This document shows positions 1-8,426 of a DNA stretch of 32,237 nt, piece after piece. The notes below the pieces were generated by a model that was not told the origin of the DNA, did no database searches, and was given only the letters and a program-made list of their open reading frames with translations. Position 1 is the first letter of the stretch; each line of letters opens with the position of its first letter. The DNA is taken from the NCBI GenBank assembly GCA_027484025.1, contig JAIXTI010000014.1, forward strand, positions 1 through 32,237, read 5' to 3'. This DNA comes from a bacterium. Lineage in GTDB: Bacteria; Gemmatimonadota; Gemmatimonadetes; Gemmatimonadales; Gemmatimonadaceae. Both the position numbers and the translations under genes were made by a program.

Positions 1-1589
1 CGCAGAATGGAGCCGCTGGCCGTCGGCGCGCCGATGCGCGCGATGTCGTTGCGGAAGTCCATGCTGTACACGTTCGCAGACAGATCGAACGTGCGCTTGC
101 GCAGGTTCACACCGGCTTCGAAGTCGCGCAGCTGCTCAGGCTTGACGCGTGTGAAGTCTCCGTACTCGGCCACGTTGCCGGCGTTGAGATCGTCATCGCC
201 GGCAAAGAGATCGTTGCGCGCCGGCTCGCGGCTGGTCATGCCGTAGCTCGTGAACGCCGACACGCCCTTCCCCAACGCGTAGGTCACGCCGGCCTTGGGA
301 TTGAAGAACGCCCAATCGATGCTGCGCTCGGCAATATTCGCGTTGGCCGACGGTTCGTAGCGGAATCGCGCCCACCGCCCCTGCAGGTCACCAAACCAGG
401 TGGCCCGCCCCGCCGTGTACGACAGCTTCACGAAGCCACTCGCATCCTGCTTGTGGCCGGTGTTGTCGTACAGCTCGGTGCTGGGCTGAAAGTAGCCACG
501 ATGCGCCCGCTGATAGGTGTTGGCGTTCACCCCGGTGTTCACCGAGAGTGCGCCACGCTCCACGTTGTACACACTCGTCACGCCGTACCAGGTGTGAGCC
601 AGGTTGAAGCGATACCGGTCGGGGAGCTCGAAATAGTCGTAGTTGCCGCTCGCCGAATTGCGGTACACCGTGGTGTTGAGCGACGCGCCGCTGCGCAACG
701 ACCGCGACCACGCCAGCGACACCATCTGCTGTCCGAACTTGTCGCGCTCGTTCGGCGCCAGCGGGTTGAAACGCCAGTTCTGCTCGAGCTGCGCGAGGGT
801 CGCCCCCGTGTAGCTCAGCGTGTCGTAGAGCTGCCCCACGAGGGCCGTGAGCTTCACGATGTCGCGTGAGCCGAACCATCCCGCGCCCAGAAACGCGGAG
901 CGCCCGGACACCCCGCTGTGATCGCGATAACCGTTGGTGCGCAATGCACTCACTCGGCCGTACGCCGCGAAGCCGTTGTTCAGCCCGCTGTTGAAGCTCG
1001 CGGTGGCACGCTGCGCCCCGAAGCTTCCCATTTGCAGCTGGACATCGCCGCCGGCATCCTTCCGCGCTACCGGGACCGTCTCGAAGTTGATGGAGCCGGC
1101 ATACGACGCCGTGCCCGCGGTGCTCGTACCCACACCGCGCTGCACCTGCACACTCTGCACGTTGCTCAGCAGGTCGGCAAAGTTGGCGAAATAGAGGACC
1201 TGATCCTCCATATCGTTGAGCGGCACACCATCGATGGTGATGTTGATACGCGTCTGATCGAGGCCGCGGAGGCGCAGATAGCTGTACCCCCACTGCGTAC
1301 CTGTCTCGGTGTGCGCAATGAGACTTGGCGCGGCGTTCATGAGCAGCATGGGCACATCCTGCCCGTAGTGCCGCTGGGTGAGCGCGGCCCGCTCGATGGT
1401 TTTCTGCGCAATCGGTGCGTTGCTGCCGGCTCTGATGGCCTGCACCGACACCCCTTCAATGCGACGGGCAGCGCTGTCGGCGCGAGCGGAGTCTGCGCGC
1501 GTCTGGGCCGCAAGGCCGGACGATGAGGCAGAGAGGAAGAACGGAAGGGCGACTACCGTGGCCACGCCGTGCGCGATGGAACGCGACAC
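1..1589 (-). CDS. TonB-dependent outer membrane receptor, probably for thiamine (C-terminus outside window)
   Basis: The minus-strand frame stays open from 1589 to the window edge and gives about 530 residues, so the end of the barrel is missing. The N-terminus is a signal peptide (hydrophobic stretch, then AAQT). A TonB-box-like stretch (RRIEGVSVQA) comes next, then a plug domain with YSYLRLRGLDQTRINITIDG, NDMEDQ and VQVQRGVGTSTAGTASYAGS. Many aromatic, beta-rich barrel strands follow. Such receptors move scarce ligands across the outer membrane using TonB/ExbBD energy. The TPP riboswitch directly upstream makes thiamine or a precursor the likely ligand; this is inference from context. The GTG at 1589 was chosen because CGGAGG lies five bases before it. 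An in-frame GTG at 1643, just after the riboswitch, is the alternative and would add 18 residues. Confidence 0.9.
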   Translation of the reverse strand, partial: MSRSIAHGVATVVALPFFLSASSSGLAAQTRADSARADSAARRIEGVSVQAIRAGSNAPIAQKTIERAALTQRHYGQDVPMLLMNAAPSLIAHTETGTQWGYSYLRLRGLDQTRINITIDGVPLNDMEDQVLYFANFADLLSNVQSVQVQRGVGTSTAGTASYAGSINFETVPVARKDAGGDVQLQMGSFGAQRATASFNSGLNNGFAAYGRVSALRTNGYRDHSGVSGRSAFLGAGWFGSRDIVKLTALVGQLYDTLSYTGATLAQLEQNWRFNPLAPNERDKFGQQMVSLAWSRSLRSGASLNTTVYRNSASGNYDYFELPDRYRFNLAHTWYGVTSVYNVERGALSVNTGVNANTYQRAHRGYFQPSTELYDNTGHKQDASGFVKLSYTAGRATWFGDLQGRWARFRYEPSANANIAERSIDWAFFNPKAGVTYALGKGVSAFTSYGMTSREPARNDLFAGDDDLNAGNVAEYGDFTRVKPEQLRDFEAGVNLRKRTFDLSANVYSMDFRNDIARIGAPTASGSIL

Positions 1590-1594
1590 GATGG

Positions 1595-1600
1595 CCTCCG
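1595..1600 (-). promoter_or_regulatory. Ribosome binding site deciding the receptor start
   Basis: CGGAGG on the minus strand lies five bases upstream of the GTG at 1589. It is a stronger site than the GGAG that ends the riboswitch and precedes the alternative GTG at 1643. It would leave about 50 nt between aptamer and start for an expression platform. Confidence 0.5.
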
Positions 1601-1647
1601 GTCGCCCGGCGCGCACGAGGCGCGCAAGGATGCGACGAGACACGTTT

Positions 1648-1735
1648 GGACTCCCTACGCCGGTGCAAACCGGATCAGGTTCGACGGGTGTTATCTCAGC
1701 CGGACGCTCACTGGCGGCGCCGGCACCCCGGTCAT
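1648..1735 (-). promoter_or_regulatory. TPP (thiamine pyrophosphate) riboswitch
   Basis: The minus strand carries the hallmark blocks of the THI box in order: GGGGTGCCGG (P2 5' strand and P3), CCGGCTGAGA, CACCC closing P2, CCTGATCCGGTTTGCACCGG (P4/P5) and GCGTAGGGAG at the 3' end. The P3 stem is a short CCGG/CCGG arm around a variable loop. The element lies immediately upstream of the TonB-dependent receptor and in its direction. Binding of TPP would lower receptor expression when thiamine is plentiful. The outermost P1 helix looks short (gac/gtc). No terminator with a U-run is visible, so translational control is more likely. Confidence 0.95.
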
Positions 1736-1765
1736 GTGCCCCAAGGCTAATTAGCTTTGCTCATC

Positions 1766-2431
1766 ATGACCAGTGTCTTCGCCGAACCCGTTGCCGTGGT
1801 GACCCCGCTGTGCGACTGGCTCGTCGCACACGGGAGCAGCTGTCTCGAACTGTTCGGCTTCGTCACCGGCGTGGCCAACGTGTGGCTGGTCATCCGTCAG
1901 AGCATCTGGAGCTGGCCACTGGGCGTGCTCAATGCCGTCGTGTATCTGGTCGTCTTTGCGCGCGCGGGGCTCTACAGTGACACCGGCCTGCAGGTCGTGT
2001 ACTTCGTGCTGTCGCTGTATGGCTGGTGGCACTGGACGCGCGGGGGCACCGCCAACAGCGCCGACGGCGAACAGGCGCCAGCACCGTTGCCCGTGACCTC
2101 CACATCACCGCGGCTCGCCGTGCTGCTGGCGGGCGTCGTACTCGTCACGTGGGTTGCACTCGCGCAGATTACGTCGCGCATTCCCGGCGCCGCGCTCCCG
2201 TGGCTCGATGCCTTGCTCGTCGCCGTCAGCCTGGTTGCACAGTACATGATGACCCGCAAGCTGCTGGCCAACTGGCTGCTCTGGATTGCCGTCGACGTGG
2301 TGTACATCGGCCTGTTCGTCAACCGCGGGCTGCCGCTGACAGCGGTGCTGTACACCATCTTTCTCGGGTTGGCCATCTGGGGCTACATCAGTTGGCGCCG
2401 CAGTATGCCTGCCGTGGTGAGCATCGCATGA
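1766..2431 (+). CDS. pnuT: PnuC/PnuT-family vitamin transporter
   Basis: This 221-residue integral membrane protein has about seven hydrophobic segments and the family hallmark WPLGVLNAVVYLVVFARAGL followed by YGWWHWTRGG. PnuC-family proteins are facilitative transporters for nicotinamide riboside (PnuC), thiamine (PnuT) or riboflavin (PnuX), and a cytoplasmic kinase traps the substrate. The divergent receptor with a TPP riboswitch favours thiamine, hence the PnuT label. The kinase-like neighbour is of the NadR type, which would instead suit nicotinamide riboside, so the substrate is undecided. The ATG at 1766 was chosen over a TTG nine bases upstream. No good Shine-Dalgarno is visible. The stop overlaps the next start as ATGA. 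The promoter must lie in the roughly 110 bp that also encodes the riboswitch on the other strand. Confidence 0.85.
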   Translation: MTSVFAEPVAVVTPLCDWLVAHGSSCLELFGFVTGVANVWLVIRQSIWSWPLGVLNAVVYLVVFARAGLYSDTGLQVVYFVLSLYGWWHWTRGGTANSADGEQAPAPLPVTSTSPRLAVLLAGVVLVTWVALAQITSRIPGAALPWLDALLVAVSLVAQYMMTRKLLANWLLWIAVDVVYIGLFVNRGLPLTAVLYTIFLGLAIWGYISWRRSMPAVVSIA

Positions 2432-2993
2432 CCATGACGCGCGTCGTCATTACGGGATCGGAGAGCGTGGGCAAGACCACGCTCGCCACGCAACTGGCGT
2501 CGCGTCACCACACGCTGTGCGTGCCCGAGTTCGTGCGGGATACGCCGAACGCAAGCAGGCGCCCATCGACCGCTCGGACCACTGGCCCATTGCACGTGGT
2601 CAGGTGGAACAGGAAGCCATCTACCTCGCGAAAGCGACGGAACTTGGCCATTCGCTCATCGTGCAGGATACCGACCTGCTGAGCACGGTTGCCTTCTGCT
2701 ACCACTACACCGGTGGCTGCGACGCGGGGATCGAGCGGCTGGCGGCGGAGCGATGCGCCGATCATTATCTGCTGCTCGACATCGATGTGCCGTGGGTATT
2801 CGACGGCATGCGCGATCGCGGGGACCGTCGCGCCGAGGTGCACGCACTGTTCGTCGAGACGCTGGAACGATTTGGCGCCCCCTTTACGCTCATTGGCGGA
2901 ACGTGGGGAGAGCGCATGGCGGCTGCGGAGCGTGTAATTGCCGGGCTTCGCGGTGGCGGAGAAGTAGAGCGGCGAGAGTGGTCCGGCGGTTAA
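2428..2993 (+). pseudogene. NadR-like P-loop vitamin kinase, interrupted by a one-base deletion
   Basis: The first frame begins MTMTRVVITGSESVGKTTLA (Walker A GSESVGKT) and runs to VPEFVR near 2538. The conserved sequence then continues in another frame as YAERKQAPIDRSDHW from 2541 to the stop at 2991-2993. One base is missing around 2540; with it the sequence would read EFVRDYAERKQ without a break. The second part carries VQDTDLLSTVAF and YLLLDIDVPWVFDGMRD. These match the ribosylnicotinamide-kinase domain of NadR and related AAA-type vitamin kinases. It overlaps the transporter stop (ATGA), so it is translationally coupled and would trap the imported vitamin by phosphorylation. No slippery heptamer is visible. 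It is either a true recent pseudogene or a sequencing/assembly error; the intact state of both halves favours an error or a very recent event. Confidence 0.8.
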
Positions 2994-2999
2994 CGGGCC

Positions 3000-3143
3000 A
3001 CGGTACGAGCCCTCAGGAGGAACGACGTAAGGGCAAAGGGGAAAGCACGGTGCCGCTCACCGACCATGAACCGCAGTTTCCGGTGGACCACACCGTGCTT
3101 TATCCTTTACCCTTACGTCCTTCCCCCTGAGGGCTCGTACCGT
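3000..3143. repeat. Large palindrome with 53-bp arms
   Basis: The arms at 3000-3052 and 3091-3143 are inverted copies that differ at about five positions by hand alignment. Both carry ACGGTACGAGCCCTCAGG at the outer end and AAAGCACGGTG at the inner end. The 38-nt loop holds a further short CACCG/CGGTG stem. The element lies between two same-strand genes (2993 and 3224). There is no T-run, so it is not a standard terminator. It may be a palindromic repeat or a non-autonomous mobile element (MITE-like). Confidence 0.85.
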
Positions 3144-3223
3144 CGCCAGTAGACGACCGGACCGAAGGCGTTTTCAGTGTTCAGCAGTCCGTACAACCGT
3201 CCGCCCACCCTCCGGAGCACTTC

Positions 3224-3664
3224 GTGTCCAAGACGCCACAAACGTTCGCCAACCATACGCAGTTCAATCCGCTCTACCATTACGTCACGAGTCCGCTCGC
3301 GCTGATCTTCCTCGTGTGGAGCATCACGCGCTTCTTCAAGACGCCGGGGTACGACACGGGCTACTTCCTCGTTGGCGCCCTCGCGCTGTTCGGTGTCGTC
3401 TCCGTGGCACGCTTGTCACCGCTGCGTGCGCAGGACCGCCTCATTCGCCTGGAGGAGCAGCTGCGCTATCAGCGCGTGCTGTCGCCTGCGCTCGCCGACA
3501 AGGCCGCCGCCACGTTTTCGCCGCGGCATTACATCGCGCTGCGCTTTGCGAGTGATGCGGAACTCGCTGGCCTCGTCGAGAAAGTCATCGCCAACCCCAC
3601 CATGAAGGGGCGGGAGATCAAGCAGCAGATCACGACGTGGCGTCCGGACTACTTCCGCGTTTGA
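3224..3664 (+). CDS. DUF6526-like small membrane protein
   Basis: This is a 146-residue protein. Residues 1-25 are polar and aromatic (NHTQFNPLYHYVTSP). Two hydrophobic helices follow (about 24-37 and 45-63). The soluble C-terminal half has RAQDRLIRLEEQLRYQRVL, YIALRFASDAELAGL and EIKQQITTWRPDYFRV. The two-helix hairpin followed by this RLEE...IALRFASD...IK...WR pattern matches the conserved family DUF6526, of unknown function, from memory of the family. The GTG start has GGAG seven bases upstream. Its 3' end overlaps the convergent methyltransferase gene by 16 bases. Confidence 0.75.
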   Translation: MSKTPQTFANHTQFNPLYHYVTSPLALIFLVWSITRFFKTPGYDTGYFLVGALALFGVVSVARLSPLRAQDRLIRLEEQLRYQRVLSPALADKAAATFSPRHYIALRFASDAELAGLVEKVIANPTMKGREIKQQITTWRPDYFRV

Positions 3665-4857
3665 GACTCGCGTAAGGTGTCGGAAACGGTGGCCAGCAGC
3701 TCCACGGGCAGGCCACCGTTTGTCGTTTTGAGTGCTGGCTCGAGACGCAGTCGCAGCTGCCCCGTGAGTGCCTTGTCGGGCGGCACGAGCATCCCCAAAC
3801 GCCACTGCCGTCCACCGTCGCGCAGCACGTCGCCTATGCGCGCGTAGAGCCCGCGCAAGTCGGCGCCTTCGCTGACGCGCAATCCGTACGGCGGATTGGT
3901 GAGCAGCACGCCGCGCGGGCCAATGGCGGCGAGATCGGTTTCCGAGAGCGTCCCCTGCTCGATGACGAGATCATCGAGCACCCCTGCACGTTCCGCGTTG
4001 GCACTCGCCGCCTCGATGGCGCCCCGGTCACGGTCGCGCAGCACGATGGGCACTCCCACCGACGGACGCGCCGCCGCGCGGGCCTCCTCGCGGACGGCGG
4101 CGTACACGGCGCGCATGATGGCAGCGTCAGCCCCGGGCCACTGCTCCATGGAGAACACGCGTGACACGCCTGGCGCGATGTTCCGTGCACGCAGCGCGGC
4201 CTCGATGCCAATGGTGCCCGACCCGCAGAACGGATCGACCAGCGGTACGTCACCCTGCCACGGCAACGCCGCGATCATCCCGGCCGCCAGCGTTTCGCGC
4301 AGCGGCGCCTTGGCGATGGCCTGACGCCAGCCGCGACGGTGGAGCAACGCGCCCGAGGTATCGGCGCTGATGGTGCACTGATCGTGATCGAAGCGCACGA
4401 CAATGAGCTGCGACGGCGCTCCGGTGGATTCGTCGTCGTCCTCGTCGTCATCACGCGCGCGGGCCGCGACCTGCGAGCCCTTCACGGCGCCCAGAATGCC
4501 GCGTCCCACGCGTTCGGCGACGGCGTCGGAGTGATAGAGGCGCGACTTGCGGCAGGTGACACGAATGCGCGCGAGGCCGCCCTTCGCTACAACGCGCCCC
4601 CACGGGACACGCGCGGCGAGCTTTTCGAGGGTGGCGAAGTCGCGTGCTTCGAAGTGCGCCAGACGCACCACGATGCGGCTCGCACAGCGGGTCCAGCAGT
4701 TGAGCAGGAAGAGTTCACGTCGGGTGAGCGACAACTCCACACCGGCGCTGCTCACTCCCGTGGGCACCAACCCCAACGCCTCGCACTCGGCCACCACCAA
4801 CGGCGCGAAGCCGGGGGCACACACCGCAAAGACGTCGAGCCGCTCGGGCCACTCCAA
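3649..4857 (-). CDS. RlmL-like 23S rRNA guanine-N2 methyltransferase (THUMP plus UPF0020 domains)
   Basis: A protein of about 402 residues, matching single-domain RlmL/YpsC-type enzymes. Residues 1-60 are the leading domain (LDVFAVCAPGFAPLVVAECE). A THUMP-like region follows (about 60-170, with RIRVTCRKSRLYHSDAVAERVGRG written in the usual register). The C-terminal half is a class I SAM methyltransferase with VDPFCGSGTIGIEAAL (SAM binding) and LLTNPPYGLRV (catalytic NPPY). It is expected to methylate guanine N2 in large-subunit rRNA. An acidic stretch (RARDDDEDDDESTG) sits between the domains. The open frame extends upstream into the GGDEF-EAL gene. TTG 4857 or GTG 4878 are the plausible starts and neither has a clear ribosome site. 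It is probably coupled to the GGDEF-EAL gene, whose stop lies at 4862-4864. Confidence 0.88.
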   Translation of the reverse strand: MEWPERLDVFAVCAPGFAPLVVAECEALGLVPTGVSSAGVELSLTRRELFLLNCWTRCASRIVVRLAHFEARDFATLEKLAARVPWGRVVAKGGLARIRVTCRKSRLYHSDAVAERVGRGILGAVKGSQVAARARDDDEDDDESTGAPSQLIVVRFDHDQCTISADTSGALLHRRGWRQAIAKAPLRETLAAGMIAALPWQGDVPLVDPFCGSGTIGIEAALRARNIAPGVSRVFSMEQWPGADAAIMRAVYAAVREEARAAARPSVGVPIVLRDRDRGAIEAASANAERAGVLDDLVIEQGTLSETDLAAIGPRGVLLTNPPYGLRVSEGADLRGLYARIGDVLRDGGRQWRLGMLVPPDKALTGQLRLRLEPALKTTNGGLPVELLATVSDTLRESQTRK

Positions 4858-4861
4858 CGGA

Positions 4862-7732
4862 TTAGCTGACGCGGACACGCATATCGCGACGCCGGTCGTT
4901 GGACAGCGGTTCGCGCACACCACGGGCGAGGAGCAACTGCCAATACTCCGCAGCATCGAGCGGCGGCGCGAACAGGTACCCCTGTCCGAGTTCGCAGCCC
5001 AGAGCCAGCAACGTCCCGCGTTGCGCCTCTGTCTCGATGCCTTCCGCTACGGTTCGCATCCGCAGCGTTTCCCCGAGTGCCACAATCGCCTGCGCCAACA
5101 CCGGTCCTTCGCCTCCCTTATCGATGACATCTACGAACGCCTTGTCGATCTTCAGGATGTCGATCGGATAGCGCTGCAGATAGCTCAGGGAAGAATAACC
5201 GGTTCCGAAGTCATCAATAGCCAGCGACACGCCGAGATCCTTGAGCGCCTTGAGGCGCTCCATGGACAGCTCGGTGTTGTGCATCAGCATGCTCTCGGTG
5301 ATCTCCAGAGTCAATTGCGTGGCGTCGAGTCCCGATTCCTCGAGGGCAAGACGTACGTCTTCGACTACGCCGGCGTCCTGCAGCTGCCGGCCGGAGAGGT
5401 TGACCGTAATGCGGCAGGGCAAGCCGCGGTCGCGCGTCCACCGCTGCGCCTCTCGGCAGGCGCGGCGCAGCACCCAGCGCCCAATCGGTACGATGAGTCC
5501 CGTTTCTTCGGCAATCGGAATGAATACCCCCGGGGGGACGGTGCCGCGTTCACGACACATCCACCGCACCAGCGCCTCGGCGCCAATGACGTCGCCAGTG
5601 GCCAGCTCCACGATGGGCTGATACTGCAGGAAGAACTCTTCGTGCTCGATGGCGCGGCGCAGGTCGGCTTCCACCACCAGCCGCTCGAGCGCGGCCGCAT
5701 GCATCTGCTGTTCGAAGAGCACGTGCTGGCCTTTGCCGCGCGTCTTGGCCACGTACATGGCCACGTCGGCGTTCCGCACCAGTTCATCGGAGCCCTCGCC
5801 GCTCGACGAACGCGCCACACCAATGGACGCGTTCACGAACACTTCCTTGCCGCTCAACATGAACGGCCGCGAGAGCGCCGCACCAATGCGCGTAGCCACC
5901 ACGAGCACTTCGTCCACCGATTCCGCGTCTTCGACGAGCACGGCGAATTCATCGCCGCCGAGTCGCGCAATGAGATCGCTGGCGCGTACACACGACGCGA
6001 GGCGACGTGCGGCTTCGACGAGCAGCCGATCGCCGGCGGCGTGCCCGAGCGAATCGTTGACCGTTTTGAAGTTGTCGAGATCGAGGAACAGGACGGTGAC
6101 CGGATGCGAGTGCCGCGACTGCCGCGCCAACGCATGCCCCACCTGATAGAGAAAGAGCGAGCGGTTGGCGAGATCGGTGAGCGGATCGTGAAACGCCTGG
6201 TGCATGTATTGCTGCTTGATGACGCTCTGCTCGGTCACGTCGCGCGTATTGAGCACGAGGCCACCGATGACGGGCTCGCGCAACAGATTGGTGCCGACAT
6301 TGTCGACGGTCATCCAGCCGCCGGCGGCGTTACGCAAGCGCCATTCGCACTTGAGAACGCCGGGCGATGTATGGCCGCTGCGCATGGTGGTCTGCGACAA
6401 CTCATCGAGGAACCGCGTGCAGGCACTCACGTCACCCTCGTGCATGAGCGTCAGCAGATTCACCCCCACGAGTCGCGCGGGATCGTGCCCGAAGACCGTC
6501 GCCATGGACGGGCTGGCGTAGCGAATGGTGCCATCGGGGTCGACGATCATGATGACGTCGCTCGAATGCTGCACCAGCGCGCGGAAGCGGGCCTCGTTTT
6601 CGCGGGCCGTCGACTCGGCGAGCGCATTGACGGCTTCGCGCGTCGACACGAACTGCCGAGCGAAGGCCAGCAGCGTGAGCGCCACGGCGCCCAGGACCAG
6701 TCCGGTCAGCGGCTGGGCGCGCTGCTCGAAACCGACTTTGATGAGCAGTGCGAAGCCGGGAAGCGCCGCGGCATAGGGAAGCATGCTCGACGACAGTTGC
6801 CGCCGCTCGCGCGCGCGGCGCGCGTTCCGCTGCATCACCGACACGCTGCTCACCCACGCGGCCGCGGCCACGAGCGCCGTGGAGAGCGGGGTGACGATGT
6901 GCATGACATCGGGACGCAGCGTGCCGTTGAGCATCTGCACGACGGCGGCGGTATGCCCGAGGAAGTTCACCAACAGCGCGGCGCCAATGATGACCAACGT
7001 GTTGGCGCGGTGCTGCAGCGCGGTGCGGCGCCAAATGATCGACGCGGCAAGCACGAGCACGAGATCGAGCACGCCTTGTACATGCAGGAGCACGAACCAG
7101 ATCTGCTCGCTGCCCCCGGTGATGGCGGGACTCGTCTGGTAGTTGTACCACCCGACCAGCACGCCGCCCACGCTTACGGTGGCGAGATCGAGGTACAGTT
7201 TGAGCCGGTCGACGGGCGACCGGGGGGCGCTGGGCAGTTGCAGCAGCGCACAGAACATCACCAGTGGCGCTGAGAGCGCGGCGCCGGCCCAGCAGGCGAG
7301 TTGCAGCCAGGGCGCGCCAGGCGCAGGGGCCAGGCGCGCAAGCTGTTCTGAGGGGACCAGCACGGCCGCGAGCATCATGAGCCGCCAGAAGCGGCGGGAG
7401 CCATGATCGAGCGTGAGATCACGGCTGGCGCGCCAGGTCATCCCCGCGGCGAACACGGCCACGAGCATGGGCAACACGAGTTGCAGCAGCAGCCCCTCGA
7501 GGTGACGGGAGTCGGCACGGGTAAACCATACCGAGAGGGCCGCCACGTACACGAGCACCGCAATCCCCATGGCGCGATCCCAGCGCGTCTCCAAGGGCCG
7601 TTCAACCGCCGACGCCAGCGGTTCGATAGCCGGCATGCCCGCGGGAGAGGTCCCACCGGTGATGCGGCGGTCGAACGGGGTTTTCCGTCTATCGATTCGG
7701 CGGCGATCGACGCCGTCGGGTGCGGTCATGTG
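4862..7732 (-). CDS. Membrane PAS-GGDEF-EAL cyclic-di-GMP signalling protein
   Basis: About 956 residues. The order is: a polar N-terminus rich in Arg; roughly ten hydrophobic segments (about 55-360); a PAS domain ([20 protein letters not shown] onward, about 375-480); a GGDEF domain ([10 protein letters not shown] near residue 595, with an RASD inhibitory-site motif five residues before it); and an EAL domain (IGAEALVRW near 720, [31 protein letters not shown]). Both catalytic signatures look intact, so it could make and degrade c-di-GMP. The membrane domain may be a sensor of the large multi-helix kind. ATG 7732 was chosen. A GTG at 7777 is in frame, but its GGAGG is too close to be ideal. 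The 5' end lies about 58 bases after msrQ and the 3' end abuts the methyltransferase. Confidence 0.92.
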   Translation of the reverse strand, partial: HMTAPDGVDRRRIDRRKTPFDRRITGGTSPAGMPAIEPLASAVERPLETRWDRAMGIAVLVYVAALSVWFTRADSRHLEGLLLQLVLPMLVAVFAAGMTWRASRDLTLDHGSRRFWRLMMLAAVLVPSEQLARLAPAPGAPWLQLACWAGAALSAPLVMFCALLQLPSAPRSPVDRLKLYLDLATVSVGGVLVGWYNYQTSPAITGGSEQIWFVLLHVQGVLDLVLVLAASIIWRRTALQHRANTLVIIGAALLVNFLGHTAAVVQMLNGTLRPDVMHIVTPLSTALVAAAAWVSSVSVMQRNARRARERRQLSSSMLPYAAALPGFALLIKVGFEQRAQPLTGLVLGAVALTLLAFARQFVSTREAVNALAESTARENEARFRALVQHSSDVIMIVDPDGTIRYASPSMATVFGHDPARLVGVNLLTLMHEGDVSACTRFLDELSQTTMRSGHTSPGVLKCEWRLRNAAGGWMTVDNVGTNLLREPVIGGLVLNTRDVTEQSVIKQQYMHQAFHDPLTDLANRSLFLYQVGHALARQSRHSHPVTVLFLDLDNFKTVNDSLGHAAGDRLLVEAARRLASCVRASDLIARLGGDEFAVLVEDAESVDEVLVVATRIGAALSRPFMLSGKEVFVNASIGVARSSSGEGSDELVRNADVAMYVAKTRGKGQHVLFEQQMHAAALERLVVEADLRRAIEHEEFFLQYQPIVELATGDVIGAEALVRWMCRERGTVPPGVFIPIAEETGLIVPIGRWVLRRACREAQRWTRDRGLPCRITVNLSGRQLQDAGVVEDVRLALEESGLDATQLTLEITESMLMHNTELSMERLKALKDLGVSLAIDDFGTGYSSLSYLQRYPIDILKIDKAFVDVIDKGGEGPVLAQAIVALGETLRMRTVAEGIETEAQRGTLLALGCELGQGYLFAPPLDAAEYWQLLLARGVREPLSNDRRRDMRVRVS

Positions 7733-7789
7733 CGGGGGAGAAAGCGGGGCTGGGTAGTCCCTTGGAGGACGTCCCACCCCTCCCCACCG

Positions 7790-8419
7790 TCACGCCGATG
7801 GCACCGATACGCTCTTTGTCCGCGCCGGGGGCCGTCCAACGACGCGGACGGCGAGCAGCACGAGGGCAATGCCCCCGTAAATCATGGGCTCGGTGATGTC
7901 TTTCTTGACCGCCCACACGAAGTGCAGACAGGCCGCGATGACGGAGACGTAGACGAGCGAGTGGAGCCGGTTCCAGCGCACCCCGCCCAGCCGTTTGATG
8001 GCGCCCTTGGTCGAGGTCAGCGCCAGCGGGACCATGAGCACGAACGCCGTCATCCCCAGCGTGATGTACAGGTGCTTGAGGATGTCCTTGGTGATCTCCT
8101 GCCAGTCGAAAAACCAGTCGAGGACCGTGTACACACTCAGGTGTCCGAACGCCCAGAAAAAGGCGGCCAGCCCCAGAAACTTGCGTTGGGCCACGAGCCA
8201 TCCCCACCCGGTCAACCACACGAGTGGCGTGACCGCGAGCGATGCGATCAGGAATCGCAGCGCCCACGCGCCGGTGAGCCGTTCGAGCTTGTCGATGGGG
8301 TCAGCCCCGAGCTGATCGAGCAGCAACTGCGCGATGAGCATGGGGGCCGGGAGCACCACGAGCAGCCACAGCGCCGGCCGGATGAACCGGCGCGTGACGC
8401 GTTCGACGGTCGACACCAC
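7790..8419 (-). CDS. msrQ: MsrQ, heme-binding membrane subunit of the MsrPQ methionine sulfoxide reductase
   Basis: About 209 residues with six hydrophobic helices and the ferric-reductase-like histidine pattern: AFGHLSVYTVLDW, DILKHLYITLGM, RLHSLVYVSVIAACLHFVW. MsrQ takes electrons from the quinone pool or flavin and passes them to MsrP in the periplasm for repair of oxidised methionines. The GTG at 8419 lies eight bases after the msrP stop, so the pair is one transcription unit. The open frame continues further upstream inside msrP, but that extension lacks membrane character and is out of family. A second GTG at 8416 is equally possible. Confidence 0.92.
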   Translation of the reverse strand: MVSTVERVTRRFIRPALWLLVVLPAPMLIAQLLLDQLGADPIDKLERLTGAWALRFLIASLAVTPLVWLTGWGWLVAQRKFLGLAAFFWAFGHLSVYTVLDWFFDWQEITKDILKHLYITLGMTAFVLMVPLALTSTKGAIKRLGGVRWNRLHSLVYVSVIAACLHFVWAVKKDITEPMIYGGIALVLLAVRVVGRPPARTKSVSVPSA

Positions 8420-8426
8420 GACCCGC

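Noticed and set aside
2428-2993. Programmed -1 frameshift in the vitamin kinase
   Set aside because: There is no slippery heptamer or downstream structure at the frame switch, and a single missing base explains it better.
4547-7273. A 908-codon open frame antisense to the GGDEF-EAL gene
   Set aside because: The GC-rich codon pattern of the real gene leaves the opposite strand open. The translation is low-complexity His/Arg/Gly-rich with no domain, whereas the minus strand encodes intact GGDEF and EAL motifs.
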